Below are positions 26,325-36,575 of a stretch of DNA of 64,000 nt, piece after piece. The position numbers and the translations under genes were made by a program. Position 1 is the stretch's first letter. Each line of letters begins with the position of its first letter. The notes below the pieces were generated by a model. That model was given only the letters and a program-made list of their open reading frames with translations, searched no databases and had not been told where the DNA came from. Origin of the DNA: Boseongicola sp. H5 (GTDB lineage: Bacteria; Pseudomonadota; Alphaproteobacteria; Rhodobacterales; Rhodobacteraceae); NCBI GenBank assembly GCA_020622165.1, contig JACNMN010000002.1, forward strand, positions 372,001-436,000. Direction: 5' to 3'.

Positions 26325-27779
26325 TCAAGCCACCCGCATGGGTGTCTTCATCGTCACCAGTTCTTCGGACATCGTCGGGTGCACCGCGACGGTCCTGTCA
26401 AAGTCTTCCTTGGTTGCGCCCATTTTGACCGCAATCCCAGCAAGTTGGATCATCTCTCCGGCCCCGGGCGCGACGATATGACAGCCCAGAACGGTGCGGT
26501 TTTCCTTCGAAACGACCAGTTTCATCAGCACCCGGTCGGGCCGCCCCGCAAAGGCCGATTGCATGGGCCGGAACGAGGTGCAGTAGATTTCCACCGGCTC
26601 CCGTTCGCGGGCCTCTTCCTCGGTCAGACCGACCGTGCCCAGTTCGGGCTGCGTGAACACCGCCGAGGGGATCAGGTGGTGATCGACCGGCGTCGGGTTG
26701 CCGTTGAACACCGTCTCGACGAAGGCCATGCCCTCGCGGATCGCGACCGGGGTCAGCTGCACCCGGTTGGTCACATCGCCGATCGCATAGATCGAGGGGA
26801 CGGCCGTCTGGCTGTAGTCATCCACCACGATCTCCCCGCGTCGGCCGATTTCCACGCCGATCTCCTTCAGCCCCATGTCTTCGGTGTTGGGGTCCCGCCC
26901 GGTCGCGAACAAGACCGCGTCATAGACCGCTTCGGTGCCGTTGGTCGCCTTGACCCAGACCGGCCCCGAGCCACCACCATCCGCATCCTCGCCCACCCGT
27001 TCGCCCGCGGGCGCGCCCATCGCCGCATCGCTCTGCGTGCCGGTCCAGCTGGCCGTGTGATCGTCGCTGGCGCGGGCCATTTCCACGATGTTGGTGCCCA
27101 GATGCAGGTTCACCCCTTTTTCGCGCATCATCTCGGCCACCAGCCCGCGCGCCTCGTCATCAAAGCCGCGCAGGATCTGCGCGCCGCGATAGAATTGCGT
27201 CACCTCCACGCCCAGCCCGTTCATGATGCCCGCGAACTCGCAGGCGATGTAGCCGCCGCCGATGATCAGCAGACGCTTGGGCAGTTCGGGCAGATGGAAG
27301 ATGTCGTCCGATACGATCCCCAGATGCGCATTCGCCATGTCCGGGCGTACCGGACGCCCGCCGGTCGCCACCAGGATATGCTTCGCCGTCTTCTTCGCCC
27401 CGTCGGCCAGTTCCACCGTATGGGCATCGGCCAGACGCGCCCGGGTATCGTAGATCTCCACATCCGAGCCCTTCAGGAGGTTGCGATACACCCCTTCCAG
27501 CCGGTCTAGCTCCGAATTCAGATGTTGGGAGAATCGCGGCCAGTCGAAGGCGCCGTCCTCCAGATCCCAGCCATAGCTGCGCGCGTCGTCGAACATCTCG
27601 CGATAACCCGAAGCGAAGACCATGAGCTTTTTCGGCACGCAGCCGCGGATCACGCAGGTGCCGCCCATCCGGCTGCTTTCCGCAATCGCCACCCGGGCCC
27701 CGCCCGCAGCAGCAACCCGCGCCGCACGCACCCCGCCGGACCCGCCGCCGATGACGAAAAGGTCGTAATCAAATGCCAT
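26325..27779 (-). CDS. gor: Glutathione-disulfide reductase
   Basis: Keeps glutathione reduced with NADPH in the cytoplasm. The 484-aa flavoprotein has FAD motif VIGGGSGGVRAAR (residues 9-21), the redox-active pair C42/C47 in GGTCVIRGCVPKK, the NADPH motif IIGGGYIACEFAG, a second FAD motif YAIGDVT and a C-terminal dimer domain with the catalytic AVHPTMSEE. An insertion of roughly 35 residues rich in Gly, Asp and Ala (about 237-272) sits in the NADPH domain and makes it longer than the usual 450 aa. rpiA is 21 bases upstream, so the two are probably cotranscribed. Confidence 0.95.
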   Translation of the reverse strand: MAFDYDLFVIGGGSGGVRAARVAAAGGARVAIAESSRMGGTCVIRGCVPKKLMVFASGYREMFDDARSYGWDLEDGAFDWPRFSQHLNSELDRLEGVYRNLLKGSDVEIYDTRARLADAHTVELADGAKKTAKHILVATGGRPVRPDMANAHLGIVSDDIFHLPELPKRLLIIGGGYIACEFAGIMNGLGVEVTQFYRGAQILRGFDDEARGLVAEMMREKGVNLHLGTNIVEMARASDDHTASWTGTQSDAAMGAPAGERVGEDADGGGSGPVWVKATNGTEAVYDAVLFATGRDPNTEDMGLKEIGVEIGRRGEIVVDDYSQTAVPSIYAIGDVTNRVQLTPVAIREGMAFVETVFNGNPTPVDHHLIPSAVFTQPELGTVGLTEEEAREREPVEIYCTSFRPMQSAFAGRPDRVLMKLVVSKENRTVLGCHIVAPGAGEMIQLAGIAVKMGATKEDFDRTVAVHPTMSEELVTMKTPMRVA

Positions 27780-27800
27780 CAGCCGGTCCTTCCCGCGCCC

Positions 27801-28589
27801 TTAGTCGGCGACATCGACGAACAGGTTGTCGGTGTCGACGATCTCGATCCGTTCATGTTCCACGGTGCCGTTGTTGATGTCGCGCACCTCGACCGTACCA
27901 TCGGAATTGCCGATCACGACGATGTCGCAGATATCCAGGAACAGCCCGTTTTCCACCACGCCGGGGATCTGGTTCAGAACCAGGCTCAACTGCTGCGGGT
28001 TGCCGATACGGCGCAGGTGCAGGTCCAGAATATAGTTGCCCTCGTCGGTGCGAAACGGCTCGTCCATGTTCAGCCGAAGCGACGCATTCCGGCCCTGAAC
28101 ATCAATGTTCGAAAGCATTTCCTCGATCAGCGCCTTGGTCGTCTGCCAGCCGAACGGGATCACCTCCACCGGCAGGGGAAACGCGCCCAGCGTGTCCACC
28201 TGCTTGGACGGATCGGCGATCACGATCATCTGGTCCGACGCGGTGGCGACGATCTTTTCCTGCAACAGCGCCCCGCCGCCGCCCTTGATCAGGTTCAGGT
28301 TGCTGTCGTATTCATCCGCCCCGTCGATCGTCAGATCCAGCCATTTGACCTCGTCCAGCGTTCTGATCGGCACACCGACCTGCCGGGCCAGATCGGCCGT
28401 CCGCGACGAGGTGGCCACGCCCGTGACCCGGATGCCCTCCTCCCGGACGATCTCTCCCAGACAGCGCACCATCCACGCGGCGGTGGAGCCGGTGCCAAGG
28501 CCTACGCGCATCCCGTCCTCAACATAATCGACCGCCCGCTTGGCAGCCACGAATTTCGCTCGGTCGATGGGCGAAAGCTCCGCCGTCAT
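27801..28589 (-). CDS. rpiA: Ribose-5-phosphate isomerase A
   Basis: Interconverts ribose 5-phosphate and ribulose 5-phosphate in the pentose phosphate pathway. The 262-aa protein has the RpiA marks GLGTGSTAAWMVRCLGE (residues 30-46), VDGADEYD with the catalytic Asp residues, KGGGGALLQEKIVA, and EVIPFGWQTTKALIE. It is cotranscribed with gor, which needs the NADPH made by this pathway. Confidence 0.96.
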   Translation of the reverse strand: MTAELSPIDRAKFVAAKRAVDYVEDGMRVGLGTGSTAAWMVRCLGEIVREEGIRVTGVATSSRTADLARQVGVPIRTLDEVKWLDLTIDGADEYDSNLNLIKGGGGALLQEKIVATASDQMIVIADPSKQVDTLGAFPLPVEVIPFGWQTTKALIEEMLSNIDVQGRNASLRLNMDEPFRTDEGNYILDLHLRRIGNPQQLSLVLNQIPGVVENGLFLDICDIVVIGNSDGTVEVRDINNGTVEHERIEIVDTDNLFVDVAD

Positions 28590-28658
28590 GTTGGTATCCG
28601 TCCGTTGTTTCGGGGCCTCTTTACAGAAGCCGGTGCGGGCATGCGAGAGGAAATGACC

Positions 28659-29366
28659 TCAGATCAGCGCCTCCAGCGCGGCATCGAGCATCTCGCGCGG
28701 CAGGATGATCAGCATGCCGGGCCCGTCAAAGGCCATTTCGACCCGCGGCGCCACCGCCTCGTTCGAGGTTCCGATCTGCCCCCAGGGCCGGAAGTCGACC
28801 GGGTCGATCGGCCAGCGCAAACCGGTGGACCGGCCCCGGACCGGCGCCAGAGGAAACAACGACACCCGCGTGCCCGGCGGCAGCGTCAGGGCGATCTCGG
28901 GCGGGGCGTGAAAGGCGATGTCATCGCTTCCCAGTACCACGCAGGTCTTCTCGGGCCGGGTCACCAGCGTGTTGTAGACAGACAGCTCATGATCGATCCG
29001 CCGGCCGGTAAACCCCACCGCAATCACCCCCGGCGCCGCGATATTGCGCAGGGCCTTGTCGAAATCGGTGCTGATTTGTTCATCAATATGGTGAATACTG
29101 CGCGGGTCCAGTGCGGCCCGTGCCGCCGATCCAAGCGAATCCATGTCGCCGATCACGGCCCGGGGTCGATGACCGCTGGCCAGCGCCCGATCGGCCCCGC
29201 CATCGGCGACCACAAGAACCGGTGCGCGGCGCAGCGCATCGGCAAGATCGGCGGGTTCATGCTGCCCCCCGCCCAATAATGTCACCAATGTGTCAGCGCG
29301 AACAATCACAGAAGGATTTGGCAAATTGTCGCCTTTTTTGAGGTTAAAGATCACCGAATGGCCCAA
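28659..29366 (-). CDS. thiN: Thiamine pyrophosphokinase
   Basis: Transfers pyrophosphate from ATP to thiamine, giving the active cofactor. The 235-aa protein has the catalytic-domain motifs VVADGGADRAL (about residues 51-61), AVIGDMDSLG (about 70-79), QISTDFDKAL and GFTGRRIDHELSVYNTL, and the C-terminal thiamine-binding domain ending near TSNEA. Divergent from the large acidic protein gene at 29460 across 93 bases; a palindrome lies between them. No TPP riboswitch was seen. Confidence 0.9.
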   Translation of the reverse strand: MGHSVIFNLKKGDNLPNPSVIVRADTLVTLLGGGQHEPADLADALRRAPVLVVADGGADRALASGHRPRAVIGDMDSLGSAARAALDPRSIHHIDEQISTDFDKALRNIAAPGVIAVGFTGRRIDHELSVYNTLVTRPEKTCVVLGSDDIAFHAPPEIALTLPPGTRVSLFPLAPVRGRSTGLRWPIDPVDFRPWGQIGTSNEAVAPRVEMAFDGPGMLIILPREMLDAALEALI

Positions 29367-29428
29367 ATACCGTCCCGTTTCCTAGGAATCAGTTTGTTAC
29401 ACCAAATGACGAGATGGTAAATTCCGGC

Positions 29429-29442
29429 CTCGTCCGGACGAG
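29429..29442. promoter_or_regulatory. 14-bp perfect palindrome before the acidic protein gene
   Basis: CTCGTCCGGACGAG reads the same on both strands and lies 17 bases before the ATG at 29460, in the 93-base gap between divergent genes. It could be an operator for a dimeric regulator or a small hairpin in the mRNA leader that limits ribosome access, since it reaches close to the initiation region. Confidence 0.4.
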
Positions 29443-29459
29443 CAGAGTGAAGTTGAGCG

Positions 29460-32219
29460 ATGTCTGACGCAAACAAGATCTTGACCGTATCCTACGGCAC
29501 ATTTTCCTGCACTCTGGAGGGCTTCGAAGACCCGTTCAGTGCGATGAAAGGCATTGCCGAGTATTTCCGCGACCTTGCCGCGGAGGACCGGTATTTCGGC
29601 GCCGAGCCCCCCACCCCCGATACCGAGATGCTGCAACGCATCACCGAAGAGGCGATCAACCGCCGGGTCGAGGCGCGGATGTCCGAAACCGGGCTGATCA
29701 TGCGCCCGCAGATCGAGGACGCGGTCGAAACGCCGGCTGCCGATGAGGTTGCCCTGGCAGATCGCGCCCCCATCTCGCCCGCCCCGGCGACAGCCACGGA
29801 AGACAACATAGTCGCCAAACCCGATGCGGTTGCCGACGCGCCCGAGGCCGAACCGAAAGCCCCCGACACGGAGCCGCTCGCCACCGCCACGCCGCAGCCG
29901 GACGAACCCGAAGATGGCGTCCCCGAAGATGCCGGCCGGGGCGACGCCGATGACAAGGACACGGAACAGCCGGCCGCGGAAGACACGCGTCCGGTCGAAA
30001 TCGTCGCAGAGACCGAGGACACGCCGGATACGGGCGATGAGACCGTCGCAGTCACGCAGGAGCCGGAGGCCGAGGCCGAAGAACCCGGCGAGGCATGCGA
30101 CGACATCGCCGCCATTGCCCCTGAGGAGACCGCGGAGGAGGACACGTCCGGGACCGACGCCGCCGACATGGAGCCCGCCGAGAGCGAGGCCGCGGCTGAA
30201 GCCGCCGAGCTTGATCAAGAGCCCGCGGATGACGGGACCGAGGATGACGGGGCCGAAGCCGAAGACGCGATGCTGGCCAGCATCGCTGCCGCCGCCGCTT
30301 CCGAAGATCGGGCGGATGATAAGGCGCAGGATGCGGATATCTTCGCCGGTGAGAGCGATGAGGAAGGCTCCTTCGCCGAAACCTCCGACGCCGGGCCATC
30401 CGAGGATATCGACGTCGCCGCCTTCTTTGCCGAGGGCGAGGGGGATGAGCCCGAACTGGCCGAAGATGACGGGTTCTTCGCCGACCAGCCCGCCGATGGA
30501 GCCGAAAGCGTCGCCGCCAAACTGGCGCGGATCCGTCAGGTCGTCGCCGAGGAAGACGACGGAGATGCGCCGACCGACTGGTTCATCGAGGATCAGGACA
30601 GCGGTACCGCCGATGACGTCCCCGAGGCCGAGGCCTTCGCCGAAGCGTCACCGGATATGGCCGACGACCTGCCCGAAGCGGAAACCGCAGAGGACGAGTC
30701 GCAGGCAGTCGCCGACGCCGCATCTGAAGAGGACGGGGCGGAGACCGGTGCCGAAAGCACCGACCCCGAGGCGCAGGCCGACGCCGCGCCGGAAGATGCG
30801 ATCCGGGCCGAGATCACCGTCCTGCGCGCCAGCCGGGACGACACCGCCGCCGCCCCGGACGCCACCGAAGACATGCCCGCCGAAGATCATGCGGAGGCCG
30901 CGCTCAGCGCCGAAGCAGAAGCGGAATTGCAGGCCGAACTGGCCGCGATCGAACGCGAACGTCAGGCGCAGGAAGAACAGCGCGCCTCCCGGCGGCGCCA
31001 GTTTGCCGATCCCGACGAGCGCGAAGAGGCGGATGCCGAAGTCAGCCGCCTGTTCGAGGCCACCGCCAGCCGTCTGGAAACCGAGGAAACCAACCGCCGC
31101 CGCGCCAATATCGAACATCTCAAGGCCGCCGTCGCCGCGCGGAGCGCCGAGGAAAAACTCGGCGGCAGTGACAGCGCCGGTTCCGATCATACTGCGGATT
31201 ACCGCGACGATCTGGCCCGTGTTATGCGCCCGCGCAGGGTGCGCGTCGATGGCACCCGCCGCCCGCGGGCCGAAAACCGGCCGGCGCCGCTCGTGCTTGT
31301 CTCCGAACAGCGGATCGACACCGCGCGCGACACCGGCGGCGACACGCCTGCCGCCCCCGCACGGCCGCGCCGCGTGACCTCCGGCAGCCTTGCGCTGGCC
31401 GATCACGAAGACGAGGCACGGATGCAGAGCCCGCTCCGCCTCAACGAGGAGAACCGGGCCGAGACCCAGACGCGCGCGGAGCCGGCCCCGGAGTTTTCCG
31501 AGACCGACCGCGTAGACACCGCACCGCAGCACCGCGACGACACCGGCGACCGGCACGCACCGCGCAAGATCGCGTCAAGCCTTGCCGATCTGGCCGCCCG
31601 CGCCGGTCAGATCATCGGCGCGGCCAGTTCCCGCAGGCGTGCGGAATTCATCGAAGAGGACGCGACAGCCGCGGAGACCGCGTATCTGGCGGAGCCGGAG
31701 CGGGACATGGCCGCGCATCAGACCCACCACGCCGATGCCGCAACCGACGAGATCGCGCCGGTCGACAGACCCCGGCAGGACACGCCCCGCCCGGCGGAGC
31801 CCGAGAGCGATTACGACGACGACCTGGCCGATGATCTGGCCGACACCGGCACATGGACCGAGGATCAGACGGATGCGTCTGCCCGGCCCGCGGCGGACGC
31901 CACCGATGCCACGGCCACCGAAGAGACGGACGCGCCTGCGCAACCGGCGACCGGTTTCCCCGCCTATCTGGCCAAACACGATGCCAGCACCGTGCAGGAC
32001 AAGATGGAACTGGCCGCCGCCTATATCACCCACGAAGAAGGGCGCAGCGTTTTCGGCCGCCCCGATCTCGTGCGGCACATGTCGGCAGCGGGCGACGACG
32101 CGGCCGACCGGGAAGAGGGGCTGCGCGCCTTCGGCATCCTGCTGCGCGACCGTCTGATCAAGAAGGTCGGCCGTGGCGAATACAGGCTGACCCGCCGGTC
32201 CCGCTACTTCAAGCGCTGA
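29460..32219 (+). CDS. Large acidic, mostly disordered protein (919 aa), function unknown
   Basis: A cytoplasmic-looking protein with three parts. An N-terminal conserved block (about residues 1-75, [45 protein letters not shown]) looks like a folded domain and is found, as far as I recall, in Rhodobacteraceae hypothetical proteins. Then come some 750 residues very rich in Ala, Glu, Asp and Pro, without hydrophobic core. The C-terminal 95 residues ([40 protein letters not shown].. to RRSRYFKR) again look folded and end basic, like a small winged-helix or nucleic-acid-binding module. No signal peptide or membrane helix. A good terminator follows, so it is its own transcription unit. Confidence 0.85.
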   Translation: MSDANKILTVSYGTFSCTLEGFEDPFSAMKGIAEYFRDLAAEDRYFGAEPPTPDTEMLQRITEEAINRRVEARMSETGLIMRPQIEDAVETPAADEVALADRAPISPAPATATEDNIVAKPDAVADAPEAEPKAPDTEPLATATPQPDEPEDGVPEDAGRGDADDKDTEQPAAEDTRPVEIVAETEDTPDTGDETVAVTQEPEAEAEEPGEACDDIAAIAPEETAEEDTSGTDAADMEPAESEAAAEAAELDQEPADDGTEDDGAEAEDAMLASIAAAAASEDRADDKAQDADIFAGESDEEGSFAETSDAGPSEDIDVAAFFAEGEGDEPELAEDDGFFADQPADGAESVAAKLARIRQVVAEEDDGDAPTDWFIEDQDSGTADDVPEAEAFAEASPDMADDLPEAETAEDESQAVADAASEEDGAETGAESTDPEAQADAAPEDAIRAEITVLRASRDDTAAAPDATEDMPAEDHAEAALSAEAEAELQAELAAIERERQAQEEQRASRRRQFADPDEREEADAEVSRLFEATASRLETEETNRRRANIEHLKAAVAARSAEEKLGGSDSAGSDHTADYRDDLARVMRPRRVRVDGTRRPRAENRPAPLVLVSEQRIDTARDTGGDTPAAPARPRRVTSGSLALADHEDEARMQSPLRLNEENRAETQTRAEPAPEFSETDRVDTAPQHRDDTGDRHAPRKIASSLADLAARAGQIIGAASSRRRAEFIEEDATAAETAYLAEPERDMAAHQTHHADAATDEIAPVDRPRQDTPRPAEPESDYDDDLADDLADTGTWTEDQTDASARPAADATDATATEETDAPAQPATGFPAYLAKHDASTVQDKMELAAAYITHEEGRSVFGRPDLVRHMSAAGDDAADREEGLRAFGILLRDRLIKKVGRGEYRLTRRSRYFKR

Positions 32220-32243
32220 ACCAGCCTGCGAGCCGCAGGAAAG

Positions 32244-32280
32244 ACCCCATGCCTCTTTCCCCGGAGGCATGGGGTTTCTT
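32244..32280 (+). terminator. Rho-independent terminator after the acidic protein gene
   Basis: A perfect 12-bp stem, ACCCCATGCCTC (32244-32255) and GAGGCATGGGGT (32264-32275), with an 8-base loop, followed by TTCTT. It lies 24 bases after the stop and 41 bases before the stop of the convergent DUF2842 gene. Confidence 0.85.
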
Positions 32281-32321
32281 CATGGATCATGGGGCTCTGA
32301 AACGTGATGGCGCCGCGATGC

Positions 32322-32555
32322 CTACGGGTCCTTGGGCGGGGCCGCGTCCGGGTCCGCCTGACCGACGCCCCGGAACACCGCCTTGAAGGGCAGCGCCCAG
32401 AGAATTCCCAGCACCACATAGATCGCAAGTTCGACCAGCACCGAGGGCCGTTCGAACAGGCTCACCACGAACCACGCCGCCGCGATGTAGAGCGGCAGGC
32501 CAAGCAGCAGTATCAGCAGCGACAGCCGCCGTCTGGTCTTGTAGCTCAAGGCCAT
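32322..32555 (-). CDS. DUF2842 small membrane protein
   Basis: A 77-aa alphaproteobacterial DUF2842 protein with a basic N-terminus (SYKTRRRLSLL), two hydrophobic helices (about residues 11-30 and 42-60) joined by FERPSVLVELA, and the WALPFKAVFRGVGQ ending typical of the family. AAGGAGGG lies 7 bases before ATG 32555. It follows purA by 16 bases on the same strand, so they are likely cotranscribed. Function is not known. Confidence 0.85.
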   Translation of the reverse strand: MALSYKTRRRLSLLILLLGLPLYIAAAWFVVSLFERPSVLVELAIYVVLGILWALPFKAVFRGVGQADPDAAPPKDP

Positions 32556-32571
32556 GGGTCGCCCTCCTTCT

Positions 32572-33864
32572 TCAGTCGGCAAACGGATCGGTCACAAGGA
32601 TCGTGTCCTCGCGCTCCGGCGAGGTGGACAGTAGGGCGACCGGGCACTGGATCAACTCCTCGATCCGCCTGACATACTTCACCGCCTCGCCCGGAAGATC
32701 GGCCCAGGAGCGGGCGCCCGCGGTGCTGTCGGACCAACCTTTCATCGTTTCATAGATCGGGGTCACGCGCGCCTGCTGCTCGGATGCGATCGGCAGATAA
32801 TCCAGCCGTTCCCCGTCCAGCTCGTAGCCGACACAGATTTTCAGCTCCTCGAACCCGTCCAGAACATCCAGCTTCGTCAACGAGATACCGTTCACGCCCG
32901 AGGTCGCGCAGGTCTGGCGCACCAGCACCGCGTCGAACCAGCCGCAGCGGCGCTTGCGACCGGTGGTGGTGCCGAATTCGTGGCCCTGTTCGCCAAGGCG
33001 CTGGCCATCCTCATCGAACAGTTCGGTCGGAAACGGGCCCTCGCCCACACGGGTCGTGTAGGCCTTGACGATGCCCAGCACGAAATCGATCGAGCCCGGG
33101 CCGACGCCCACGCCGGTGGCGGCCTGCCCGGCGATGACGTTGGAGGAGGTCACAAACGGGTAGGTTCCGAAATCGATATCCAGAAGCGCGCCCTGCGCCC
33201 CCTCGAAGAGAATGCGCTTGCCCGCGCGGCGCGCCTCGTTCAGCACCTTCCAGACCGGTTTCGCATAAGGCAGGATCTGCGGAGCCACCGCGCGGAGCGA
33301 TGCCAGAAGCGCGTCGCGGTCCACCGGGTCCAGCCCCAGCCCCCGGCGCAGCGCGTCGTGATGGATCAGCGCGCGATCCACGCGCAGTTCCAGCGTCGCC
33401 TCATCCGCCAGATCGGCGACGCGCACCGACCGGCGCCCCACCTTGTCCTCATAGGCCGGGCCGATCCCGCGCCCGGTGGTGCCGATCTTGGCTACGCTGT
33501 TCTGGCTTTCCCGCGCCCGGTCAAGCTCTCCGTGGATCGGCAGGATCAGCGGCGTGTTCTCGGCCACCATCAGGGTTTCGGGCGTGATCTCGACACCCTG
33601 GCCGCGGATCCCCTCGATTTCCTCCATCAGATGCCACGGATCCAGCACCACACCATTGCCGATGACCGACAGCTTGCCGCCGCGCACCACGCCCGAGGGC
33701 AGCGCGTGCAGCTTGTAGACCTCGCCGTCGATCACAAGTGTGTGGCCCGCATTGTGACCGCCCTGAAACCGCGCGATCACGTCGGCGCGTTCGCTGAGCC
33801 AGTCGACGATCTTGCCCTTGCCCTCGTCGCCCCATTGCGCGCCGACAACCACCACATTGGCCAT
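32572..33864 (-). CDS. purA: Adenylosuccinate synthetase
   Basis: Converts IMP and aspartate to adenylosuccinate with GTP, the first committed step to AMP. The 430-aa protein shows the P-loop [17 protein letters not shown] (residues 6-22), the [11 protein letters not shown] switch, the [13 protein letters not shown] loop, [23 protein letters not shown] and [14 protein letters not shown] 33864 gives the usual [15 protein letters not shown] start; the frame is open further upstream but has no similarity there. It is divergent from secG across 227 bases. Confidence 0.97.
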   Translation of the reverse strand: MANVVVVGAQWGDEGKGKIVDWLSERADVIARFQGGHNAGHTLVIDGEVYKLHALPSGVVRGGKLSVIGNGVVLDPWHLMEEIEGIRGQGVEITPETLMVAENTPLILPIHGELDRARESQNSVAKIGTTGRGIGPAYEDKVGRRSVRVADLADEATLELRVDRALIHHDALRRGLGLDPVDRDALLASLRAVAPQILPYAKPVWKVLNEARRAGKRILFEGAQGALLDIDFGTYPFVTSSNVIAGQAATGVGVGPGSIDFVLGIVKAYTTRVGEGPFPTELFDEDGQRLGEQGHEFGTTTGRKRRCGWFDAVLVRQTCATSGVNGISLTKLDVLDGFEELKICVGYELDGERLDYLPIASEQQARVTPIYETMKGWSDSTAGARSWADLPGEAVKYVRRIEELIQCPVALLSTSPEREDTILVTDPFAD

Positions 33865-33981
33865 GTTCCGAAACCCCGTTGTCGTGAAACCGGTGCCGGT
33901 ATAGCCGCGCGCGCCCGGGGGCGAAACCTGTTTGTTTCGCGCCACGCAAGCTGCCACCCAATGGGTGCCGCGCACAGAAAA

Positions 33982-33995
33982 TGATTGCGCAATCA
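33982..33995. promoter_or_regulatory. 14-bp perfect palindrome between purA and secG
   Basis: TGATTGCGCAATCA is a perfect inverted repeat in the 227-base gap between divergent purA and secG, and a partial copy (TGGTTGCGCTAT) follows about 29 bases later at 34012-34023. The spacing of nearly three helical turns would suit two dimers on one face of the DNA. It could be a purine-linked or other operator; the regulator is unknown. Confidence 0.4.
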
Positions 33996-34091
33996 GCGGC
34001 TTTTCAGCCTATGGTTGCGCTATCCGCCCTTGCGGCGGCCTGTCGCATCTCATAAGTAGGCACCGACCAAAATCAGGCAGAAGATCCGCCC

Positions 34092-34457
34092 ATGGAAAAT
34101 ATCATCCTCGTCATTCACCTGATCCTCGCCATCTGCCTGATCGGTGTTGTGCTTTTGCAGCGCTCCGAAGGGGGCGGTCTGGGGATCGGCGGCGGGGGCG
34201 GTGTGATGACCGGGCGGCAGGCGGCAACCGCACTCGGCAAGCTGACCTGGGCCTTCGCCATCGCGTTTCTGGCCACCTCGATCACGCTGACAATCATCGC
34301 GACGCAGAACTCGGCCTCCGACTCGGTGCTCGACCAGTTGGGAATTGAAGCGCCCGCCGACGGCGATGCCGGCGATGCTCTGCTGCCGCCCGCCCCGACC
34401 CTGCTGCCGCCGAGTTCCGGCGAAGCACCGGCCCTTCCACCCCGCGCAGATGAATAA
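34092..34457 (+). CDS. secG: Preprotein translocase subunit SecG
   Basis: Small subunit of the SecYEG channel in the inner membrane. The 121-aa protein has two helices (about residues 3-20 and 53-72) and the conserved QRSEGGGLGIGGGGG loop between them, followed by a proline-rich cytoplasmic tail longer than in E. coli. In alphaproteobacteria secG is usually followed by pyrG, as here (154 bases). Confidence 0.95.
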   Translation: MENIILVIHLILAICLIGVVLLQRSEGGGLGIGGGGGVMTGRQAATALGKLTWAFAIAFLATSITLTIIATQNSASDSVLDQLGIEAPADGDAGDALLPPAPTLLPPSSGEAPALPPRADE

Positions 34458-34502
34458 ATCTGGGGTTTCCGCCCCGTCAGTTTACATCATGTAGCGTTTT
34501 TC

Positions 34503-34532
34503 TTGTCCTTTCCGGGCGAATCCTGTTATTCT
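34503..34532 (+). promoter_or_regulatory. pyrG: Candidate promoter for pyrG
   Basis: TTGTCC (34503-34508) and TATTCT (34527-34532) are separated by 18 bases, about 80 bases before the pyrG ATG. The stretch is AT-rich relative to its surroundings. Not verified beyond the consensus match. Confidence 0.4.
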
Positions 34533-34611
34533 TAAATTCCGTGATAGACGGATTCGGATGGGCGCCGGACGGCAGGGTTTGGTCCATCCTCACGGGGAGT
34601 TTCAAGATCAG

Positions 34612-36255
34612 ATGGCGCGTTTTATCTTCATCACCGGCGGTGTCGTGTCGTCGCTTGGCAAGGGCCTTGCCTCGGCGGCGCTCGGTGCCTTGCTTCAGGC
34701 GCGGGGCTACACGGTGCGGCTGCGCAAACTCGACCCTTATCTGAACGTCGACCCCGGCACGATGAGCCCGTTCGAACATGGCGAGGTGTTCGTGACCGAT
34801 GACGGGGCCGAAACCGATCTCGATCTGGGCCATTACGAACGCTTCACCGGCGTGGCCGCGCGCAACACCGACAGCGTCAGTTCCGGGCGGATCTATTCCA
34901 ACGTTCTGGAGAAGGAACGCCGCGGCGACTATCTGGGCAAGACCATCCAGGTGATTCCCCACGTCACGAACGAGATCAAGGATTTCATCTCCATCGGGGA
35001 GGATGAGGTCGATTTCATGCTCTGCGAAATAGGCGGCACCGTCGGCGATATCGAAGGGCTGCCGTTTTTCGAGGCGATCCGGCAATTCGGCCAGGACAAA
35101 CCCCGCGGCCAATGCGTTTTCATGCATCTCACGCTGCTGCCCTATATCAAGGCCTCGGGCGAGCTGAAGACCAAACCCACCCAGCACAGCGTCAAGGAAA
35201 TGCGCTCCATCGGTCTGGCCCCCGATATTCTGGTCTGCCGGTCCGAGGGGCCGATCCCGGAAAAGGAGCGCGAGAAACTCGCGTTGTTCTGCAACGTGCG
35301 GCCCGATGCGGTCATCGCCGCGCAGGATCTGAAATCCATCTACGAGGCGCCGCTTGCCTATCACCGCGAGGGCATGGATCAGGCGGTGCTGGACGCGTTC
35401 GGCATCGCGCCCGCGCCGAAGCCCAATCTGGCCGTCTGGGAAGACGTGGCCGACCGGATCCACAATCCCGAAGGCGAGGTGCGCGTCGCCATCGTGGGCA
35501 AATACACCCAGCTTGAAGACGCCTACAAGTCGATTGCCGAGGCGCTGACCCATGGCGGCATGGCCAACCGCGTCCGCGTGGTGGCCGAATGGATCGACGC
35601 GGAAATCTTCGAGCGTGAAGACCCCGCCCCCTGGCTTGAAGGCTTTCACGCCATTCTGGTGCCCGGCGGCTTCGGCGAACGCGGGACCGAAGGCAAGATC
35701 AAGGCCGCGGAATTCGCCCGCACCCGCAAGATCCCCTATCTCGGCATCTGTCTGGGCATGCAGATGGCGGTGATCGAAGCGGCCCGTAATCTGGCCGATC
35801 TGGACGATGCCGGGTCGGAGGAGTTCGACCATGAGGCCGGAAAGAAGCGTTTCACGCCCGTGGTTTATCATCTGAAGGAATGGGTGCAGGGCAATCACAA
35901 GGTCAAGCGCAAGCCCGGCGACGACAAGGGCGGCACCATGCGGCTTGGCGCCTATGACGCCGTTCTGACCGAAGGCACCAAGGTGGCCGAAGTCTATGGC
36001 AACACCGCGATCGAGGAACGCCACCGCCACCGCTACGAGGTGGACATCCGCTATCGCGAAGCCCTTGAAAAGCAGGGGCTCATCTTCTCCGGCATGTCGC
36101 CGGACGGCCGCCTGCCCGAGATCGTCGAGGTCAAGGATCACCCGTGGTTCATCGGCGTTCAGTTCCACCCCGAACTGAAATCGAAACCCTTCGCGCCCCA
36201 CCCGCTGTTTCGGGATTTCGTGCGCGCCGCCAAGGACAATTCGCGGCTGGTCTAG
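34612..36255 (+). CDS. pyrG: CTP synthase
   Basis: Makes CTP from UTP with glutamine and ATP. The 547-aa protein has the synthetase domain (residues 1-270: [50 protein letters not shown]) and the class I glutaminase domain with nucleophile C380 in LGICLGMQ, and the His-Glu pair in VQFHPE. The ATG at 34612 matches the normal [10 protein letters not shown] start; an ATG at 34558 would add 18 unrelated residues. Final step of pyrimidine nucleotide synthesis. Confidence 0.98.
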   Translation: MARFIFITGGVVSSLGKGLASAALGALLQARGYTVRLRKLDPYLNVDPGTMSPFEHGEVFVTDDGAETDLDLGHYERFTGVAARNTDSVSSGRIYSNVLEKERRGDYLGKTIQVIPHVTNEIKDFISIGEDEVDFMLCEIGGTVGDIEGLPFFEAIRQFGQDKPRGQCVFMHLTLLPYIKASGELKTKPTQHSVKEMRSIGLAPDILVCRSEGPIPEKEREKLALFCNVRPDAVIAAQDLKSIYEAPLAYHREGMDQAVLDAFGIAPAPKPNLAVWEDVADRIHNPEGEVRVAIVGKYTQLEDAYKSIAEALTHGGMANRVRVVAEWIDAEIFEREDPAPWLEGFHAILVPGGFGERGTEGKIKAAEFARTRKIPYLGICLGMQMAVIEAARNLADLDDAGSEEFDHEAGKKRFTPVVYHLKEWVQGNHKVKRKPGDDKGGTMRLGAYDAVLTEGTKVAEVYGNTAIEERHRHRYEVDIRYREALEKQGLIFSGMSPDGRLPEIVEVKDHPWFIGVQFHPELKSKPFAPHPLFRDFVRAAKDNSRLV

Positions 36256-36575
36256 CGCGCGCGTCGCGCTCTGGCCGCCGCAGAGGCCGAAGCATCCCTC
36301 CCCCAAACAACGCGCCCCGTCCAGTCCGGCACCCCACCGCCGCCCCCCCGCGATTGGATCTTGCCGAACATCGTTCCTGCCCGTGCCCGGCCCCCGGCCC
36401 CGCCCCTGGCCGGATGACCGGCCACCCCCTGTCCAACCGCCGATATGTTGCATAAATACAACAACTTTCGGCCCGGACACGCGCAGGCGACATCGCTTTG
36501 AACCTTCGCACCCCCGCGCCCGTCCCAAGACAGAGCTGTCGCAGTTTCGCCCAGCTCAAAATGGAGACCTGGTTA
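36256..36575. other. Intergenic stretch with a small inverted repeat
   Basis: The interval of 320 bases between pyrG and the outer-membrane protein gene has no convincing frame. Near its end is TGTTG-CATAAATA-CAACA (36446-36463), an AT-rich inverted repeat about 113 bases before the next start, which may be part of that gene's promoter. The first 180 bases are C-rich and featureless. Confidence 0.45.

Noticed and set aside
27522-29279. A 585-codon plus-strand open frame opposite gor, rpiA and thiN
   Set aside because: Antisense to three genes with clear motifs; composition is that of a shadow frame.
34477-36528. A 683-codon minus-strand open frame antisense to pyrG
   Set aside because: pyrG is certain from its catalytic motifs; the opposite frame has no recognisable protein character.
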